Source: Clostridioides sp.
Lineage (GTDB): Bacteria > Bacillota > Clostridia > Peptostreptococcales > Peptostreptococcaceae
NCBI GenBank assembly: GCA_031261505.1
Contig: JAISJN010000008.1
Span: 248,001 to 312,000, forward strand
DNA length: 64,000 bases
Direction: 5' to 3'
The notes below the pieces were generated by a model. That model was not told the DNA's origin, ran no database searches, and worked only from the letters and a program-made list of their open reading frames with translations. Shown here in pieces: positions 8,279 to 17,688 of the stretch (positions are counted from its first letter, which is position 1; every line of letters starts with the position of its first letter). The position numbers and the translations under genes are program-made.

Positions 8279-8408
8279 TCGCTTTATCACTGCATTATAT
8301 AATATACCCAGAGAAAAGGCTTTTTAACATATTGTGGAGAATTTTTTTATTTTTTTATACGTCGACCTATGTATTTAAGTCATGACCTTAAATCGAAATA
8401 CCATTTTT

Positions 8409-8512
8409 CAACTGTTGATTAAAGGTTTCAGCGGGTGAATTCACACTGAAATGAGATCAGTGCCCGCCATCTGTAGAGATTGTGGACATCGTCTCATTTC
8501 AGTGAAGTAAAA
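8409..8512 (-). repeat. Structured intergenic repeat, copy C
   Basis: On plus: TGTTGATTAAAGG, TTTCAGCGGGTG, CACTGAAATGAGA, a GCCCGCCATCTGTAGAG hairpin, GTGGACATCG and finally TCTCATTTCAGTG. The outer CACTGAAATGAGA and TCTCATTTCAGTG are inverted copies of each other. Copy F at 52390 shares even the leading TGTTGATT block. The 313-base gap 8246-8558 holds this copy, the gpx promoter region and a small palindrome ATTTAACTAAGTTAAAT at 8532-8548, and no gene that I can support. Confidence 0.6.
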
Positions 8513-8558
8513 TCTACGCAAGTCAATAAGCATTTAACTAAGTTAAATCATCTATACT

Positions 8559-10274
8559 CTATCTATTTTGTGTTTCGTTTATTATCTCTTTTGCATGCTC
8601 TAAGGTCTTCTTGGTTATGCTGCTTCCAGCTATGAGCCTAGCAATTTCCTCGACCCTGCTATCTTCATCTAACTTGTCGATGCTAGTGAACGTCCTATCT
8701 CCCTTTACACTCTTTTCTATTAGGAAATGAGTAGTTGCGTTTGCAGCTATCTGAGGAAGGTGGGTGATACATATCACCTGTTTCTTATCCGATATATTCC
8801 TCAACTTCGTGCCTACTATCTGTGCCGCTATACCGCTTATACCCGTGTCGATTTCGTCGAAGATAAGGGTATCTGTTCCATCTATATCCGCTAGTATTGT
8901 CTTAAATGCAAGCATGAACCTAGACATTTCACCACCTGAGGCTACTTTGTTGATTGGTTTCATGTCCTCTCCTAGGTTGAATGACACCATAAATTCTATC
9001 TTGTCCTTGCCACCTGAGCTGAATACGAATTTGACCTTGTCTTTTCCGCTCTCGCTGAATTCAGAGTCTGAAATTTCAACCTTGAAAGTTACGTTTTTCA
9101 TGTTTAAGCTCTCGAGCTCGTCTAGGAGTAGTTTCTCAAGTTCCACTGATTTTTCAACCCTTGTCTCTGTGAGTTCCTTTGCCCTCTTAGCCAGTTCTAA
9201 CCCCTGTCTCGAAAGTTCTTTTTTTAGGGCCTCTACCCTCTCGTCTCTATTTAAGATTTCACTTAATCTATCTGAAATCTCGCCGTGGTATTTTAGGATT
9301 TCTTCGATTGTGTTTCCATACTTCCTGCGTAGGTTGTTGATATCGTCTACTCTGATTTCAATCTGCTCTAATTCATACGGCTCAAAGTCTATATTGTCCT
9401 TGTAGTTTCTGATGTCCGCGCTGATATCTTGAAGCTCGTACATCATTCTATCTACTTCTTCGCTGATTTTTCCCAGAGATTCATCGTACTTGGAAATGTC
9501 TGAAAGGTCCTTTGATACCCTTCCTATTATATCTACAGCGTTTATATCTCCATGATTTAAGCCTTCATAGCAGAAGTTTAATTTCTCGTATATCTTTTCA
9601 CTGTTTCTGTATATCTCCCTCTGTTTAAGCAGTTCTATGTACTCGTTTTCATCTAAATTTGCCGCTTCTATCTCGTCTATCTGGAATTTAAGGAGATCTA
9701 TTTCCCTTTCTATCTCCCTGTCGTCCTTATTTTCATTTATTTCATTCAGTTGCCTCTTTATCTGTTGGAATTTAGAAAATACTTTTTTGTATTCAATCTT
9801 GTGCTTCTCTATTTCCTCGCCACCAAAGAGGTCTAAAAACTCTATATGCTTATCGGCGTTTAAGAGCGCATTGTTCTGATGCTGTCCGTGTACATCGACT
9901 AGCATGCCAGTGACAGCTTTAAGAGTTGACAGTTTAACAACTCTACCATTTATCCTTGTAGAGCTCTTTCCGTCGCTTGTGAACGACCTCGTAACTATCA
10001 TGAGTCCATCGTCCTCTAAGTCTATACCATTTTCAGCTGAAAATGATTTTACATTTTCATTTTCTGTGTAAAATACGATTTCAACTACTCCCTTATCCGT
10101 TCCTTTTCTCAAGAATGTCCTATCGTATTTATTTCCAAGACAGAGGTTTATGGCGTCGATTATTATCGATTTACCGGCGCCTGTCTCTCCTGTCAATATA
10201 TTTAAATTTTCGTCTATTGTAAGTCTAAGCTCATCTATAAGTGCACAGTTTTTCATATAGATTTCTTGAATCAC
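8559..10274 (-). CDS. recN: DNA repair protein RecN
   Basis: A 571-residue SMC-like ATPase. Walker A is GETGAGKS (about residue 33), the signature and Walker B lie near the C-terminus (ASGGEMSRFMLAFK and TLIFDEIDTGISG), and two long coiled-coil arms fill the middle. RecN acts early at double-strand breaks, holding DNA ends together. The frame is open to GTG 10283, but that codon touches the AGGAGG at 10284-10289. GTG 10274 is nine bases from it and gives the family N-terminus (IQEIYMKNCALIDEL), so it is chosen. It follows tlyA by 38 bases; the argR and nadK genes often found here are absent. Confidence 0.95.
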   Translation of the reverse strand: MIQEIYMKNCALIDELRLTIDENLNILTGETGAGKSIIIDAINLCLGNKYDRTFLRKGTDKGVVEIVFYTENENVKSFSAENGIDLEDDGLMIVTRSFTSDGKSSTRINGRVVKLSTLKAVTGMLVDVHGQHQNNALLNADKHIEFLDLFGGEEIEKHKIEYKKVFSKFQQIKRQLNEINENKDDREIEREIDLLKFQIDEIEAANLDENEYIELLKQREIYRNSEKIYEKLNFCYEGLNHGDINAVDIIGRVSKDLSDISKYDESLGKISEEVDRMMYELQDISADIRNYKDNIDFEPYELEQIEIRVDDINNLRRKYGNTIEEILKYHGEISDRLSEILNRDERVEALKKELSRQGLELAKRAKELTETRVEKSVELEKLLLDELESLNMKNVTFKVEISDSEFSESGKDKVKFVFSSGGKDKIEFMVSFNLGEDMKPINKVASGGEMSRFMLAFKTILADIDGTDTLIFDEIDTGISGIAAQIVGTKLRNISDKKQVICITHLPQIAANATTHFLIEKSVKGDRTFTSIDKLDEDSRVEEIARLIAGSSITKKTLEHAKEIINETQNR

Positions 10275-10312
10275 GACGCCCACCCTCCTACATTACTTTA
10301 TCTGATTTAGAT

Positions 10313-11146
10313 TTACTTTGCTTGGTCTGTTTCTTTTTTATCTAGTGAATGTGAGTTTGCAACCAATGTTTTTATTCTTTCCTTCAATTCATCCTCGTCC
10401 ATTTTTGGGGTTTCAGCAGAACTCTTTAAATGAATCAAGTACTCGATATTTCCTTCAGGGCCTTTGATCGGAGAGTAATCTAAATCGAGTATCTTAAATC
10501 CATTTTCTAATGCAAATGTAGAAATCATCTCGATTACCTCTCTATGAGTCGATTTTTCCCTTACAACGCCCTTTTTTCCAACCTTTTCTCTCCCAGCTTC
10601 AAACTGTGGTTTTATAAGTGCCACTATCTCTCCACCGTCTTTTAAAAGTTCTTTAGCCTTTGGTAGCACTAGTTTTAATGATATAAACGATACATCTATA
10701 GATGCAAAATCAGCTAGTTCTTTTAGATCTTCTGGAGTCACGTACCTTATATTAGTCCTCTCCATACAGACTACGCGCTCATCCTGTCTCAGCTTCCAAG
10801 CAAGTTGCCCGTATCCGACATCTATTGAGAACACTTTCACCGCTCCGTTTTGCAACATGCAATCGGTAAATCCCCCGGTAGATGCCCCTATATCCATGCA
10901 CACCTTTCCCTGCAATGTCAGGTCGAAGTTCTTAAGTGCCTTCTCTAATTTATATCCACCCCTACTCACATAAGGGTTTGGATTTCCTTTTATCTCTATT
11001 TTAGAATCTATCTTAATCTCTGTTCCAGCCTTGTCACATCTTTGATTGTCTACGAACACAAGACCTGCCATCAGGGCTTTTTTTGCCTTTTCTCTGCTTT
11101 CGAAATATCCTTCTTCAACTAGCAGTAAATCTATTCTCTTTTTCAT
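10313..11146 (-). CDS. TlyA-family rRNA 2'-O-methyltransferase
   Basis: A 277-residue protein with an N-terminal S4 RNA-binding domain (about 1-62; KKRIDLLLVEEGYFESREKAKKA) and an FtsJ-type SAM-dependent methyltransferase domain (DIGASTGGFTDCML near residue 85, SIDVGYGQLAW near 108). TlyA methylates ribose at cytidines of 16S and sometimes 23S rRNA; Firmicute members (YqxC) are less studied. AGAAGGG precedes ATG 11146. It lies between dxs and recN, the usual clostridial order. Its C-terminus beyond residue 255 is charged and poorly conserved in appearance. Confidence 0.88.
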   Translation of the reverse strand: MKKRIDLLLVEEGYFESREKAKKALMAGLVFVDNQRCDKAGTEIKIDSKIEIKGNPNPYVSRGGYKLEKALKNFDLTLQGKVCMDIGASTGGFTDCMLQNGAVKVFSIDVGYGQLAWKLRQDERVVCMERTNIRYVTPEDLKELADFASIDVSFISLKLVLPKAKELLKDGGEIVALIKPQFEAGREKVGKKGVVREKSTHREVIEMISTFALENGFKILDLDYSPIKGPEGNIEYLIHLKSSAETPKMDEDELKERIKTLVANSHSLDKKETDQAK

Positions 11147-11189
11147 AAAAATCCCTTCTAAATCTCAATACTTGAGTTAAATTTCGGTT

Positions 11190-11225
11190 TTGACACACTC
11201 CCATGCTTAAAAGCATGGTATTTCT
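11190..11225 (-). repeat. IS200/IS605-right-end-like hairpin fused to the end of dxs
   Basis: On the minus strand GAAATACCATGC, TTTTAA, GCATGG, GAGTGTGTCA. The CCATGC/GCATGG hairpin followed by GAGTGTGTC resembles, from memory, right ends of TnpB-carrying IS605-group elements. The dxs stop codon TAA (11207-11209) lies in the loop. No transposase gene is nearby. It may serve as the dxs terminator. Confidence 0.5.
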
Positions 11226-13120
11226 GGCGATTTTTCTGTAACTGGCTCGTCTACGTCTGTAGACGTAATTTCAGAGATTTTATCTGCTATCTTAGCTGCA
11301 GAAATTCCAACCAGGTCGTACAACTCATTTTGACTTCCCTGTTCGATATACGCCTCGGGTATTCCAAGGTTGTATATCTTTGAATCTAGGTTGTTTTCGA
11401 TTGCAAATGAATTCACATTGCTTCCAAAACCTCCAACCACAGAGTTGTCTTCAACAGTTATAATGTATTTATGATCCTTAAATACCTCGGCGAGTAAATC
11501 CTCGTCCAGTGGTTTTAAGAACCTTGCGTTTACTACTGTGGTTTTTATACCCTTATCAGCTAATATTTCGCTCGCTTTTAAAGCCTCTCTAACCATATTT
11601 CCAATTGCCACTATCGCCGTCTTTTCACCTTTTTTAAGTATCTCAGCCTGTCCTATATCAAACATGTCGTAGCTTCCGGTATCTAGGTCGTAACTATCTC
11701 CTCTTGCATACCTTATAGCTACAGATCCGTCTATCTTCTGAGATAAATCCATCATAAGTTCTAGTTCGCTTGTGTCCTTTGGTGCCATCACCACAATATT
11801 TGGGATTGGATTTAGGAAACTCAGGTCGAATACACCGTGATGGGTTTCTCCGTCATTACCTACTAGCCCAGCCCTATCTATCAAAAATGTAACCGGCTTT
11901 GATGTGAGGCATACGTCGTGGATAATCTGGTCGTACGCCCTTTGCAAGAAGGTAGAATACACTGCAAAATACGGCTTTAACCCAGATCTTGCTAGACCAG
12001 CAGAAAAAGTTACCGCATTTTGTTCCGCTATCCCCATATCGAAATATCTGTCCTTATGGTGTTTCCCAAATATATCCATCCCCGTACCTGAAGGCATAGC
12101 CGCTGTTATCCCTACTATCCTGTCGTCGAAATCTGCCATCTTAGCTAGTTTTTCACCTACAGCTGCAGACACGCTCTTCTTTCCAGAAGATATCACGCCC
12201 TTACTTGGATCAAACTTCGAAACTCCATGGTACTTCTCTGGTTCATTTTCGGCAAATCTATATCCTCTGCCCTTTTTAGTTATTACGTGAAGTATTTTTG
12301 GCCCTCTTTTATTCTTGCATAGTATGAGTGCGTTTATTACCTCCTTGATATTATGCCCGTCCACTGGACCGATATAATCAATTCCTATGGATTCAAAAAA
12401 CTCACTCTTTTGAGGTGCAAATGTCCATTTTATACTGTCTTTTATCTTGTAGGCAGTCTTTGACAAAAACTCTCCAGTAGATGTTACGCTTAGGATCTTA
12501 TCTATCTTTCCTCCCAAATTATCTACTGTAGAGTTATGTATCAACCCAGTAAAGTAGTTTGACATAGCTCCTACATTTTTATCTATAGACATATCGTTAT
12601 CGTTTAGTATTACGGTCATATCCACTCCGATGTCACCTAGGTAGTTTAGAGATTCAAGTGCCATCCCACCTGTAAGTGCCCCATCTCCAATCACTGGTAT
12701 TACGGAGTAGCGCTCTCCCTTTATATCCCTCGCACAGGCAAGTCCCAAGGCTACAGAAATAGAGGTCGAGCTGTGACCCGTATCGAAAATATCGTGCTCG
12801 CTCTCCTCTTCTTTAGGAAATCCGCTGAGTCCACCTAGCTGTCTCAATTTATCAAACTCAGACTTTCTCCCTGTAATCATCTTATGCACATAGGATTGGT
12901 GCCCAACATCCCAGACGATCTTATCCTTTGGACTGTCAAATACCTTGTGAAGAGCTAAGGTCAATTCAACGACTCCGAGGTTCGATGCTAGATGCCCACC
13001 TGTATGTGATACTGATCTAATCAAAAACTTCCTTATCTCATTAGCTAACAGATCTAATTCTTCTATATTCATTTTTTTTATATCTTCCGGAGAATTGACT
13101 CTATCTAAATATTTGTACAT
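11207..13120 (-). CDS. dxs: 1-deoxy-D-xylulose-5-phosphate synthase
   Basis: A 637-residue transketolase-like enzyme that joins pyruvate and glyceraldehyde 3-phosphate to make DXP, the first step of the MEP isoprenoid pathway and a feeder to thiamine and pyridoxal. It shows the thiamine diphosphate motif [12 protein letters not shown] (about residue 148), [22 protein letters not shown] and the transketolase C-terminal domain (about 490-620). AGGTGATTAA precedes ATG 13120. It lies in one run with ispA and DUF212, so early and late isoprenoid genes are together. The last five codons (EIPCF) and the stop are supplied by a hairpin that looks like an insertion-element end. Confidence 0.97.
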   Translation of the reverse strand: MYKYLDRVNSPEDIKKMNIEELDLLANEIRKFLIRSVSHTGGHLASNLGVVELTLALHKVFDSPKDKIVWDVGHQSYVHKMITGRKSEFDKLRQLGGLSGFPKEEESEHDIFDTGHSSTSISVALGLACARDIKGERYSVIPVIGDGALTGGMALESLNYLGDIGVDMTVILNDNDMSIDKNVGAMSNYFTGLIHNSTVDNLGGKIDKILSVTSTGEFLSKTAYKIKDSIKWTFAPQKSEFFESIGIDYIGPVDGHNIKEVINALILCKNKRGPKILHVITKKGRGYRFAENEPEKYHGVSKFDPSKGVISSGKKSVSAAVGEKLAKMADFDDRIVGITAAMPSGTGMDIFGKHHKDRYFDMGIAEQNAVTFSAGLARSGLKPYFAVYSTFLQRAYDQIIHDVCLTSKPVTFLIDRAGLVGNDGETHHGVFDLSFLNPIPNIVVMAPKDTSELELMMDLSQKIDGSVAIRYARGDSYDLDTGSYDMFDIGQAEILKKGEKTAIVAIGNMVREALKASEILADKGIKTTVVNARFLKPLDEDLLAEVFKDHKYIITVEDNSVVGGFGSNVNSFAIENNLDSKIYNLGIPEAYIEQGSQNELYDLVGISAAKIADKISEITSTDVDEPVTEKSPEIPCF

Positions 13121-13197
13121 TTAATCACCTCATGCAAATGTGGCATGACATAGGACATACACACCTTGTTCTTTATTTACCCCTGTAATTCTCATTC

Positions 13198-13635
13198 CTA
13201 TAGTAGTACTAAAACCGTCAGCACTCCAAGTAGTGCGCCAAACCACACTTCCAGCGGAGTATGTCCAACTAGTTCCTTCAGTTTTTGTTGCTCTATTGGC
13301 CTATGTTGCTGAATATCGTCTATTATCTGATTTAATATAGTTGCCTGTTTTCCAACGGCCCTTCTAACTCCAGCTGCATCATACATTATAATTATAGCCA
13401 GCACAGCCGATATTGCAAACTCAGTTGAGTTGAAACCGTGTTCAAAACCTACAACTGTCGCAAGGCTCGTTACAAATGAGCTATGAGAACTCGGCATCCC
13501 TCCAGAGGATATAACCCTTGCAAGTTCTATCCTCTTGTTCTTTCCTGTAAATATCTTAAGAAATTGAGCTAAAAAACAGGCTGTTAGACTTATACCCAAT
13601 GCACCGTTGTTTAAAAGCTCTGAAATAAATTCCAT
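13198..13635 (-). CDS. DUF212 (YuiD-type) divergent PAP2 membrane protein
   Basis: A 145-residue membrane protein with about four hydrophobic segments. GGMPSSHSSFVTSLA (about residue 45) is the PAP2-like motif, and AAGVRRAVGKQA (about 88) is typical of the DUF212 group, related to acid phosphatase and haloperoxidase enzymes. A role in polyprenyl-phosphate recycling has been supposed for such proteins but is not established. The position between dxs and ispA fits a lipid-carrier job. AGGAGGACAAT precedes ATG 13635. Confidence 0.82.
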   Translation of the reverse strand: MEFISELLNNGALGISLTACFLAQFLKIFTGKNKRIELARVISSGGMPSSHSSFVTSLATVVGFEHGFNSTEFAISAVLAIIIMYDAAGVRRAVGKQATILNQIIDDIQQHRPIEQQKLKELVGHTPLEVWFGALLGVLTVLVLL

Positions 13636-13663
13636 ATTGTCCTCCTAATTTATGCTACAAACA

Positions 13664-14551
13664 CTAATGGTCTCTAGATATTATGTAGTCTGCAAGTCCG
13701 TCTAGGAATTCTTTGTTCTCAAACTTACCATCTAGACATTTTTTTGCATCTACTATCAGTTCCTTCGCTATTTCTCTCGACTTCTCTAAACCTAGAAGGG
13801 ATGGATAAGTCGATTTGTTGTTGTAGATATCACTTCCTATATTTTTGCCTAGCTTTTCTTGATCTCCTACTATGTCTAAGATATCGTCTACTATTTGGAA
13901 GGCGAGTCCTATCTTCTCGGCGTATTCTACTATACAGCTCAGCTGTTCTTCATCGGCTCCACCTACTAGCGCACCTGCACTCATACATCCGACCATCATT
14001 GCAGCTGTTTTATTTTTGTGTATGTAGTCGAGCTTGTCCTTGTCTATCTTTTTATTTTCGCTCTCTACATCTACTACCTGACCGCCTATCATGCCGTAAA
14101 TTCCTGCATTCTTGGATATTGCATATATCGCTTTTAAGTATTTTTCTGGATTTTCTCTACCTATGGACCCCTTTAGCATAATGTCAAAGGCGTAGTTTAG
14201 CAGAGCGTCTCCTGCGAGTATCGCCATAGCTTCTCCAAATACTACATGGCTAGTTGCCCTTCCACGTCTTAAATCATCGTTGTCAAGTGCTGGTAGGTCG
14301 TCGTGGATTAGTGAGTATGTATGTATCATCTCAATTGCAACTGCAAATGAGATTGCCTCTTCTTCATCCCCTCCAACCAATTTACATGTTTCAAGCACTA
14401 GTATGGGTCTGAGTCTTTTGCCTCCTGCTCCCAAACTGTAGTTCATAGCTTTTAAAACCGTCTGTTGATAACCGACTTCCTCCGGCATGTATTCCTTTAA
14501 CACGCCTTCTATATAACTAGCTTTCTTTTTTAATTCCACTTTGAAATCCAA
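13664..14551 (-). CDS. ispA: Polyprenyl (farnesyl/geranylgeranyl) diphosphate synthase
   Basis: A 295-residue all-helical prenyl chain elongation enzyme. The first aspartate-rich motif is DDLPALDNDDLRRG (about residue 82), and the second is IVDDILDIVGD (about 225). GAGGKRLRPIL and QIVDD fit short-chain (C15) synthases. It condenses isopentenyl diphosphate onto allylic diphosphates, giving precursors for undecaprenyl phosphate and quinone-type lipids. The start is TTG 14551 after GAGGGGGAATAAA; no better start is present. It follows xseB by two bases, the standard xseA-xseB-ispA operon. Confidence 0.93.
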   Translation of the reverse strand: MDFKVELKKKASYIEGVLKEYMPEEVGYQQTVLKAMNYSLGAGGKRLRPILVLETCKLVGGDEEEAISFAVAIEMIHTYSLIHDDLPALDNDDLRRGRATSHVVFGEAMAILAGDALLNYAFDIMLKGSIGRENPEKYLKAIYAISKNAGIYGMIGGQVVDVESENKKIDKDKLDYIHKNKTAAMMVGCMSAGALVGGADEEQLSCIVEYAEKIGLAFQIVDDILDIVGDQEKLGKNIGSDIYNNKSTYPSLLGLEKSREIAKELIVDAKKCLDGKFENKEFLDGLADYIISRDH

Positions 14552-14553
14552 AT

Positions 14554-14769
14554 TTATTCCCCCTCAATATCAAATGATTCTTCAACACCTAATTTGCTAA
14601 ATTTGCTTATCTTTAGTTGAGCCTCCTCGAGTAATTTATTGCAGTGTTTAAACATCACTATTCCCTCTTCGTAGAGTTCAAGTGATTCATCGAGGCTCGT
14701 ATTACCAGATTCAAGTTTTCTTGAAATTTCTTCTAATCTCGTATATGCTTCTTCGTATTTTAGATTCAT
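14554..14769 (-). CDS. xseB: Exodeoxyribonuclease VII small subunit
   Basis: A 71-residue helical protein. [18 protein letters not shown] and [13 protein letters not shown] are classic XseB features. Several copies wrap onto one XseA subunit to form exonuclease VII, which trims single-stranded DNA. GAGGTAGAAT precedes ATG 14769. It lies between xseA (51 bases upstream) and ispA (2 bases downstream), so translation of the last two is probably coupled. Confidence 0.95.
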   Translation of the reverse strand: MNLKYEEAYTRLEEISRKLESGNTSLDESLELYEEGIVMFKHCNKLLEEAQLKISKFSKLGVEESFDIEGE

Positions 14770-14820
14770 ATTCTACCTCATTTGTATTTCTTCTTTAATA
14801 TTTTATTTTCTATATCTAAA

Positions 14821-16026
14821 TTATTCTCTTCTGTCAATCTTACCTTCAACCACACAGTCCAACTTTCCATCTCTTAAAATCAAGTCTATCTTCTCGCCTA
14901 CTTCTACACTCTCTACGCTTGTGATTACCTTTTCGTCCTTCTGTGTTATACTATAACCTCTTTTGAGAGTAGCCAGAGGACTTAAATTGTGAAGTATCGC
15001 TCCCGTGTTTAAAAGCTTGTCTTTTTCACGGTTTAAATTATTTTCTATCCCGTAAGTTATTTTATCATATATCATATCCAGTTGTATAATTTTATCTTTT
15101 ACAACATATGTTTCTAAATTTGAGTTTATCCTGTCAAAAGTGGTCTTTAACATATATTCATTCATGTTTACTTGGTTAATTAAAGATTTTAATAGTCTAC
15201 CCTTTATATTGTTCATTTTATAATTTAGATCTTCAAGCGATGGAGTTGCTATTTCAGCAGCTGCAGACGGAGTTGGCGCCCTTAGATCTGCGACGAAATC
15301 ACAGATTGTAAAGTCTGTCTCATGTCCAACCGCTGAAATTATCGGTATTTCGGATAGGAATACTTCCCTCGCCACAATTTCCTCGTTGAACGACCACAAT
15401 TCTTCAATAGAGCCACCGCCTCTACCTACTATTATTGTATCGACGCATTTGGATTCATTGAAAAATCTTATTCCCTCACAGATTTCTTCTGCCGAACTGC
15501 TTCCCTGTACATTTACCGGATACAGTTTTATACCTACCTTTGGGTATCTTCTTTTTATTACATTTATTATATCCCTAATCACCGCTCCGGTCGGCGATGT
15601 CACAACGCCTATATTTTCCGGCATATTTGGGATAGTTTTTTTGTGAATCGATTTGAACAGACCTTCTTTTCCCAGTCTCTCTTTTAACTTGTTAAACTCT
15701 ATAAATAGATTTCCAACGCCTTCGATTTCCATCTCGTTTATATACATCTGGTAGGATCCATCCCTTTCGTAGACAGATATATACCCCCTGGCAATTACCT
15801 TTGTTCCGTTTTCAAGATTTAGACTCCTATCGAAGTTGTTTTTGAATATCACACAGTTAAGCTTTGATTTCTCGTCCTTTAGCGATAGATACACATTACC
15901 GCTACTGTGTATTTTAAAGTTTGAGATTTCGCCTTTTACCTTTATATTGTCCAAGATAGGGTCGTTTATCAAAATTCTTTTTATATACGAATTTAATTCG
16001 CTTATATCTAAAGCTCTGATTTCCAT
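14821..16026 (-). CDS. xseA: Exodeoxyribonuclease VII large subunit
   Basis: A 401-residue protein with an N-terminal OB-fold (about 1-95; VKGEISNFKIHSSGNVYLSL) and the XseA catalytic core with GVVTSPTGAVIRDI, IIVGRGGGSIEELW, ISAVGHETDFTICDFVAD and RAPTPSAAAEI. The complex degrades single-stranded DNA from both ends without ATP. The frame is open to 16068, but TTGGAGGAAAAAAG directly precedes ATG 16026 and the longer part belongs to the previous gene. It overlaps the Kae1-like gene by 19 bases. The C-terminal helices are shorter than in E. coli. Confidence 0.95.
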   Translation of the reverse strand: MEIRALDISELNSYIKRILINDPILDNIKVKGEISNFKIHSSGNVYLSLKDEKSKLNCVIFKNNFDRSLNLENGTKVIARGYISVYERDGSYQMYINEMEIEGVGNLFIEFNKLKERLGKEGLFKSIHKKTIPNMPENIGVVTSPTGAVIRDIINVIKRRYPKVGIKLYPVNVQGSSSAEEICEGIRFFNESKCVDTIIVGRGGGSIEELWSFNEEIVAREVFLSEIPIISAVGHETDFTICDFVADLRAPTPSAAAEIATPSLEDLNYKMNNIKGRLLKSLINQVNMNEYMLKTTFDRINSNLETYVVKDKIIQLDMIYDKITYGIENNLNREKDKLLNTGAILHNLSPLATLKRGYSITQKDEKVITSVESVEVGEKIDLILRDGKLDCVVEGKIDRRE

Positions 16027-17072
16027 CTTTTTTCCTCCAAATATTTCTCCACTCCAATCAATGCACATCCTACTGCATTGTCTGCTGATAGTTCTGGAGT
16101 TGAGAAATACGAATCTATTCTATCTAAACTTAATTTTTTCCCTATGTGACTTGATATATACTCGCTTGAAGCAACTCCACCGACAAAGACTACCTCATCT
16201 ACCTTGTATTCGTCCGCTATGTATACGATTGACTTGTAGATATTGCGTGTAAGTGTATCCATCAACAGTTTTGCAAGATAAGCGTCTATATCTGATATAT
16301 CTTTAGATCTTATACCTTTTGTATCGATATTTACATCAATATTTTCGTCAATATTCATATCTATGTCATCTGATTTATTCTCCAGATAACATAATTTCAT
16401 CTCTCTATTCACCTGGTTTTCAAGACCAGATAAATTCATATATCCGCCCTTAACCGAAGTCTTTAGACCCTTTTCGATTTTTTTATCACAGCTCATCGCT
16501 AGTTTATCTATATATTTTCCACATGGGAATTCATATCCAAGTCTCACTCCAAAACGGTCTATAAGCTGTCCAAGGCTCACGTCTTTAGAACCTCCGACTA
16601 TTTTATGCACTCCTCTATCAGATAAAAATATTTCCGTCGTTCCACCTGAGATATGCACGGTCAAAAACCTATCCTCATTTCTGAGTTTTTTACCGATAAG
16701 CACTGCCTCCTTGTGATTTTCCTGATGTGTGGTCTTGTAAAACTCAGCTCCTGAAAGCGAGGCGTATAATCTCGCAAAATTGAGCCCAACTGTAAACGCC
16801 GGCATATATGACCCATCTACTGGCCTTGGTTTTTCAGATGCGCATATCGATACTACCTCGTATTTTTCCATTGCCTCGCGTATTCTGCCAGATAACTCTC
16901 CTAGATTGTTTACGTGCTGAAATACCATCTCACTCTGTCTGAGACCTTTACCATTTTCTTTGACCTTTAAGAGTATTTTTTCGTTGAATATAATTTCTCT
17001 ATCTAAAGATATAGCTGCTATTGATGTTGTATAGCAGCTCGTATCGATTCCAATGGATATTTTATTTTTCAA
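16008..17072 (-). CDS. Kae1/TsaD-like domain protein (paralogue)
   Basis: A 354-residue ASKHA-fold protein close to TsaD. It keeps the metal-binding HQENH motif (about residues 116-120), [10 protein letters not shown] (about 142) and [10 protein letters not shown] (about 297). Clostridia often carry this second, divergent TsaD-like protein in the nusB-xseA operon in addition to the true tRNA threonylcarbamoyl enzyme; its substrate is not established. Between residues 230 and 263 sits an odd low-complexity insert with repeated Asn-Ile-Asp, encoded by a short tandem DNA repeat near 16320-16375. It overlaps nusB by 11 bases and xseA by 19, so the three are tightly coupled. Confidence 0.8.
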   Translation of the reverse strand: MKNKISIGIDTSCYTTSIAAISLDREIIFNEKILLKVKENGKGLRQSEMVFQHVNNLGELSGRIREAMEKYEVVSICASEKPRPVDGSYMPAFTVGLNFARLYASLSGAEFYKTTHQENHKEAVLIGKKLRNEDRFLTVHISGGTTEIFLSDRGVHKIVGGSKDVSLGQLIDRFGVRLGYEFPCGKYIDKLAMSCDKKIEKGLKTSVKGGYMNLSGLENQVNREMKLCYLENKSDDIDMNIDENIDVNIDTKGIRSKDISDIDAYLAKLLMDTLTRNIYKSIVYIADEYKVDEVVFVGGVASSEYISSHIGKKLSLDRIDSYFSTPELSADNAVGCALIGVEKYLEEKRWKSEL

Positions 17073-17595
17073 ATTCGGTCACGACGCTTCCAAGTATTCC
17101 ATTTATAAATTTAGGAGATTTGTCATCACAATAAATCTTTGCTAATTCTATAGCCTCGTTGATAGATACCTTGCTAGGTAACTCCATGTATAGAATTTCA
17201 CAGATTGATATTCTGAGTATTGCTAGGTCAATTTTTGGCATCCTAGCTACACTCCAGTTGTTCGCGTGTTTATTTATAATGTCATCTACATTTTCCTTGT
17301 GTTCATCTATAGCTGAGCAGAATTTCCTTGCATAGTCTATATCTATCACTTCTTCTAAGCTTATAGTTTCTTTATCAACATTGTGTTTCTTTGCATACTT
17401 AGCGTTCAATTCAATGTATCTTTCTACTATATCTTCTTCGTGTTCAACGCAGAAACCTCTTACTTTATTTAAAGTATCCTCAGCTTCTTCTTTTCTTACT
17501 TCTATTTGGTACATGAATTTCATCAAATACTCTCTAGTTGTCTGCATCTTAGCTCTATCAAAGAATTCCCTCGATTTTTCATTATTGTGTCCCAT
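17062..17595 (-). CDS. nusB: Transcription antitermination factor NusB
   Basis: A 177-residue all-helical protein. [15 protein letters not shown] and the C-terminal block [20 protein letters not shown] with [23 protein letters not shown] are characteristic of NusB, which binds boxA RNA with NusE to keep rRNA transcription processive. The frame is open to 17634, but AAAGGAGACAAT precedes ATG 17595. It is a little longer than usual because of an extended loop around residues 40-80. A terminator lies upstream of it, after asp23. Confidence 0.93.
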   Translation of the reverse strand: MGHNNEKSREFFDRAKMQTTREYLMKFMYQIEVRKEEAEDTLNKVRGFCVEHEEDIVERYIELNAKYAKKHNVDKETISLEEVIDIDYARKFCSAIDEHKENVDDIINKHANNWSVARMPKIDLAILRISICEILYMELPSKVSINEAIELAKIYCDDKSPKFINGILGSVVTEFEK

Positions 17596-17651
17596 ATTGT
17601 CTCCTTTAACTTTCTCTATTCTCTCTTGTTTCACCGTAATCCAAGCTTATC

Positions 17652-17680
17652 TAAAAAACCCCCTGATCTCTCAGAGGGTA
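17652..17680 (-). terminator. Terminator between asp23 and nusB
   Basis: On minus ACCCTCTGA pairs with TCAGGGGGT (one G-T pair) and TTTTTT follows. It is placed nine bases after the Asp23 stop and before the nusB start, so it would reduce transcription into nusB. Confidence 0.8.
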
Positions 17681-17688
17681 TATTGCGC

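Noticed and set aside
8246-8290. 15-residue N-terminal extension of gpx
   Set aside because: Contains the TATAAT box and does not resemble the family N-terminus.
8764-9405. 213-codon open frame on plus
   Set aside because: Antisense to recN coiled-coil region; Ser-rich shadow of Glu/Lys-rich codons.
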